Of a stretch of 64,000 bases of DNA, positions 61,482-64,000 are shown piece after piece. The position numbers were made by a program, and so were the translations under genes. Below the pieces are notes generated by a model, which saw only the letters and a list, made by a program, of their open reading frames with translations, was not told the origin of the DNA and ran no database searches. The stretch covers positions 1-64,000 of the forward strand of contig NZ_JOGX01000037.1 in assembly GCF_000719555.1 (NCBI RefSeq). Direction: 5' to 3'. This DNA comes from Streptomyces sp. NRRL F-5727. GTDB taxonomy: Bacteria; Actinomycetota; Actinomycetes; Streptomycetales; Streptomycetaceae. Numbering within the stretch: position 1 is the first letter of the stretch; every line of letters starts with the position of its first letter.

Positions 61482-63500
61482 TCAGAAGCGGCCGCCGCCG
61501 CCCCGCCGGCCGCGCGTGCCGCTGCCGCCGAAGCTGCCCGGCCCGCCGCCGAAACCTCCGCCCCCGAAGCCGCCCCCGAGACCGCCACCGCGTCCGCCCC
61601 CTCCCCTTCCGGAACCCCCGCCGAACAGGCCGCCGAGGATGATGCCGCCGAGCACGGCCCCGCCGAGCCCGCCGCCCCCGCTGCCTCCCCCTCCTGCTCC
61701 TGATACACCGCCCAAGCCGTTCGGGTTCCCGTACCGGCGCACGTCCTGCTCGGCGAGCTCCTGCGCGCGCCGGGCCAGCCCGTCCGCCTGCCGCGCCTCG
61801 TCCAGCGCCGCCTGCGGCCGGTCCGCCGCCAGCTCCCGCGCCCTCTCCAGCCGCCGCTGGGCCTCCGCCAGCCGGGTCCTGGCCTCGCTGCCCACCGCGC
61901 CCCGGTGCGTCTGGACGTAGTCCGCGGCCGCCCCCAGCTCCGAACGGGCCGTCAGCAGCGCCTGCTCCAGCAGGGCGCGGGCGCGCGCGTCGCCGGACTC
62001 GCGCTCCCGCGCTCCGGCCAGCGCCGCGTCGAGCGCGGTGTCCGCCTCCTCGATCCGCCGCAGCGCGTCCAGCGGGTCGTACCGCCCCGCCTCCACCGCC
62101 CGCCGCACCTCCGCCGCCACCGCCTCCGCGCGGGCGATCCGGCCCCGCAGCCCGCCCGTCGAGGCGCCCTCCGCCGCGGTCCCTTCGAGGAGGCCCCGGG
62201 CCTCCGCCAGGTCGGCGTCGGTCTCGGTGAGCACGCCCGGCAGCCGCTCCTCCGCCTCGGTCAGTTCCCGGGCCCGCCGCTCCACCGCCTCGATCAGCCG
62301 GGCCGCCTGGTCGACCGCGCCCTCGGCGGCCCGCACGTGCACGGCCGCGGAGCCGGTGTCGCCGCCGTCGACGGACTGGCGGGCCTGGTTGACGTGGGTG
62401 GTGGCGAAGACGAGCCGGTCCTTGGCCTGCTCGACGTCGCCGGACACCGGCGAGACCGCGGACTCGGTGTACCGCCCGCGCATCGCGGCCAGCGCGGTCT
62501 CGGCGGCGGAGACCCGGCCGGTCTGCTCACGGAAGGCGGTCTCCACCGCGGCCAGCGCCTCGGGCGCGGTCCGCTCCAGGGCCCGCAGCCGGTCGAAGTC
62601 CTCGGTCTCCGCGTCGAGCCGGGCGTCCGCCTCGGCGCAGTGGCGCAGGATCTCCTCCAGCATCGAGCGCCGGGTGGCCTCGTCCTCGGGGAAGGAGTCG
62701 TCGAGCCGCTGCCGCAGCCGGAAGGAGGCGGTCAGCCGCTCCTCGGCGAAGCCCACCGCCTCCTCGAAGGGACGGGTGGCCTCCTCGCCGAACTGGGCGG
62801 TGGCGAAGCCCAGTTCCTCCTTGCTGGTGCGGACGGCGTCGTCGGTGGCGACCAGCGTCCGGCGGGCCTGCCCGTCCAGCTCCTCCAGGGACGGCTCCGG
62901 GGGCCGGGCGGGCCGGCCCCAGCCCTGGCCGCCGCCGGGCGTGGTGCGGGTCGCGGTCCGCCGGCGCCGGCGGGTGTACGCGTACGCCGCGACCGCCCCG
63001 GCGCCGCCGACGAGGGCGACCGGCAGGATCAGGTCGGCGGCGGAGGTCTCGCCGGAGCCGCCCGGGTCGGCGGGGCCGGGGGTGATCGAGGGGGCGGTCG
63101 CGGTCGTGGCCACGTCGTCGAGCTGGGCCTGGGTGAGGCGGGAGCCGGGGTCGGCGGAGTAGCCGTACCGCCGGTCGTGGGTGGCGACGGCGAGCAGCAC
63201 GTCGTCGCGGCCCAGGCCGCTGCGTTCGGCGGTGGCGTCGGCCCAGTCCTGCCCGGAGCGGCCGGAGAAGTCCCGTACGTAGACCACGAAGAGCTGGATC
63301 CGGCGGTCGTCGTAGAGCCGGTCGAGGGCCTCGGCGACCTCGGGGCGCCGGTCGCCGAGGGCGCCGACCCGGTCGAGGACCTGCTCGTCGGCGGGGAGGA
63401 CGACGGGGTCGTCGGCGCGGGCGCCGGCCGCGGCGGGCACGACCAGCCACCACGCCGCCACCAGCACCGCGAGCAGGGCTCGGGTGGCTGTTCGGGTCAC
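61482..63500 (-). CDS. TPM-domain membrane protein with Gly-rich tail
   Basis: The 672-residue product has a signal peptide (1-~29), an extracellular TPM/TLP18.3 domain (~35-130; QLFVVYVRDFSGRSGQDWADAT, quoted in part; DDVLLAVATHDRRYGY), and one membrane helix (LILPVALVGGAGAVAAYAY, ~160-178). A long helical cytosolic region (~210-600) is rich in Ala, Glu and Arg. The tail (~615-672) is nearly all Gly with Arg/Phe. It is coded just before pspA, so the coil could dock PspA at the membrane. TAACCT ends seven bases before the GTG, so it is likely leaderless. Confidence 0.85.
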   Translation of the reverse strand: MTRTATRALLAVLVAAWWLVVPAAAGARADDPVVLPADEQVLDRVGALGDRRPEVAEALDRLYDDRRIQLFVVYVRDFSGRSGQDWADATAERSGLGRDDVLLAVATHDRRYGYSADPGSRLTQAQLDDVATTATAPSITPGPADPGGSGETSAADLILPVALVGGAGAVAAYAYTRRRRRTATRTTPGGGQGWGRPARPPEPSLEELDGQARRTLVATDDAVRTSKEELGFATAQFGEEATRPFEEAVGFAEERLTASFRLRQRLDDSFPEDEATRRSMLEEILRHCAEADARLDAETEDFDRLRALERTAPEALAAVETAFREQTGRVSAAETALAAMRGRYTESAVSPVSGDVEQAKDRLVFATTHVNQARQSVDGGDTGSAAVHVRAAEGAVDQAARLIEAVERRARELTEAEERLPGVLTETDADLAEARGLLEGTAAEGASTGGLRGRIARAEAVAAEVRRAVEAGRYDPLDALRRIEEADTALDAALAGARERESGDARARALLEQALLTARSELGAAADYVQTHRGAVGSEARTRLAEAQRRLERARELAADRPQAALDEARQADGLARRAQELAEQDVRRYGNPNGLGGVSGAGGGGSGGGGLGGAVLGGIILGGLFGGGSGRGGGGRGGGLGGGFGGGGFGGGPGSFGGSGTRGRRGGGGRF

Positions 63501-63507
63501 AGAAGGG

Positions 63508-63513
63508 AGGTTA
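63508..63513 (-). promoter_or_regulatory. -10 box of TPM gene
   Basis: TAACCT on the minus strand ends seven bases before GTG 63500. The bases in between are CCCTTCT, which is the opposite of a ribosome site. Confidence 0.45.
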
Positions 63514-63648
63514 TGTACGGGTATGCGGCCCCGCGACCGGACGGGAGCAAGGCGGAACCCGGCCGCCGCGTTCGTACGTCCGTGTCAGTGCCGATCTTCA
63601 CCAGGGCCTCCGGCGGGTGGGGAGGCCCCTGACGCTCTGGGGGCACGG

Positions 63649-64000
63649 ATGGACGGACGGCTGAAGCGGGTGTGGCGCAAGGGGCGCTGGTGGGTCCTGG
63701 GGCTGGTGCTGCTGCTCGTGGTGCCGCCGCTCTTCGGCGCGCTCGCCCTGCGCGTCAGCTACGCGGGCGATCTCCGCGACGACGCCCGCACGCGCGGCCG
63801 GGACGCGTACTGGATCGGGCACGCGTGGGTGGACGGCCGGAAGAAGGACGCCGACCTGAAGGCGCTCGCCGAGCGGCTGAAGGGCACCGGGATCAAGGAC
63901 CTGTACGTGCACGCGGGCCCGCTCGAACACGACGGCACCCTGCCCGCCGCCAAGCACCCGCGCGCGCGGTGGCTGACCGACGGCGTCCACCGCGAGCTGC
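63649..64000 (+). CDS. membrane-anchored protein, N-terminal part
   Basis: The first 117 residues of a gene that runs past the window end. A basic N-terminus is followed by one membrane helix (WWVLGLVLLLVVPPLFGALAL, about 14-34, one-letter outline), then a soluble part with DAYWIGHAWVDGRKKDADLKAL and KGTGIKDLYVHAGPLEHDG (split). The latter looks like the start of a TIM-barrel sugar-hydrolase-like domain, but this is only a hint. ATG 63649 follows a G-rich stretch. Confidence 0.6.
   Translation, partial: MDGRLKRVWRKGRWWVLGLVLLLVVPPLFGALALRVSYAGDLRDDARTRGRDAYWIGHAWVDGRKKDADLKALAERLKGTGIKDLYVHAGPLEHDGTLPAAKHPRARWLTDGVHREL

Noticed and set aside
58009..61920. A 1,300-codon plus-strand frame rich in Arg, Pro and Gly
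   Set aside because: It is the shifted frame of the SpoIIE-type gene and beyond, low-complexity, and conflicts with the clear phosphatase, PspA and TPM frames.

Overview
The window is a high-GC actinobacterial chromosome segment, almost certainly Streptomyces. The third codon positions are nearly all G or C, GTG starts are common, ribosome sites are weak or absent, and the core gene order (oxyR-ahpC-ahpD, fumC, class I fumarase, wblI, glpX, xseA-xseB, ispH, ppgK, ychF) is the one known from Streptomyces chromosomes. I find no rRNA, tRNA, CRISPR array or intact insertion sequence.

Layout. 0-10 kb: a DUF559-type endonuclease-like protein, a DUF7674-like protein, a divergent DUF192/prepilin-peptidase pair, an aldo-keto reductase, a short isoprenyl synthase, PIN-PhoH, a secreted lytic transglycosylase-like protein and an AI-2E-type membrane protein with an overlapping partner. 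10-16 kb: the peroxide-defence cluster ahpD/ahpC/oxyR, then a PadR-ATPase-FtsX transporter operon. 16-23 kb: a class A penicillin-binding protein, a SpoIIE-type phosphatase, a DUF402 protein and fumC. 23-29 kb: secreted proteins (GDSL-ricin hydrolase, lipoprotein, AOC-barrel-like protein, HAD acid phosphatase) and the class I fumarase. 29-38 kb: DUF1707 protein, WblI, GlpX, DUF4245, nitroreductase, XseB/XseA, amino-acid permease, IspH, polyphosphate glucokinase and DUF6542.

38-43 kb holds the most unusual region. The last 18 bases of ychF (stop codon included) recur exactly 3,012 bp downstream, where ychF's probable original terminator lies. Between the copies sit a RelE/Phd-type toxin-antitoxin pair and a divergent SNF2-family helicase with a helix-hairpin-helix N-terminus. 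This looks like a small integrated island in the 3' end of ychF. No integrase is visible.

43-64 kb: a secreted EEP-type nuclease/phosphatase, a large SARP/AfsR-type regulator, a DUF4232 lipoprotein, a secreted subtilase facing a serpin, a DUF4190/septum-formation protein, a GH18 chitinase with a DasR-type operator, a GntR regulator, an NCS1 permease with a cysteine-rich tail, a short SPOR-like protein, a NUDIX hydrolase, an anti-sigma-like ATPase, a PAS-GAF-SpoIIE phosphatase, PspA with a TPM-domain membrane protein, and the start of a membrane protein that runs off the window.

Across the window many genes have a TANNNT-like -10 box 6-7 bases before the start codon and no ribosome site, which implies leaderless transcripts. 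Short tandem repeats lie at several operon joints: a 10-bp unit between xseA and xseB, a 12-bp unit over the pspA stop, 22-24-bp copies of the ispH tail, and a 21-bp unit inside the DUF192 gene.
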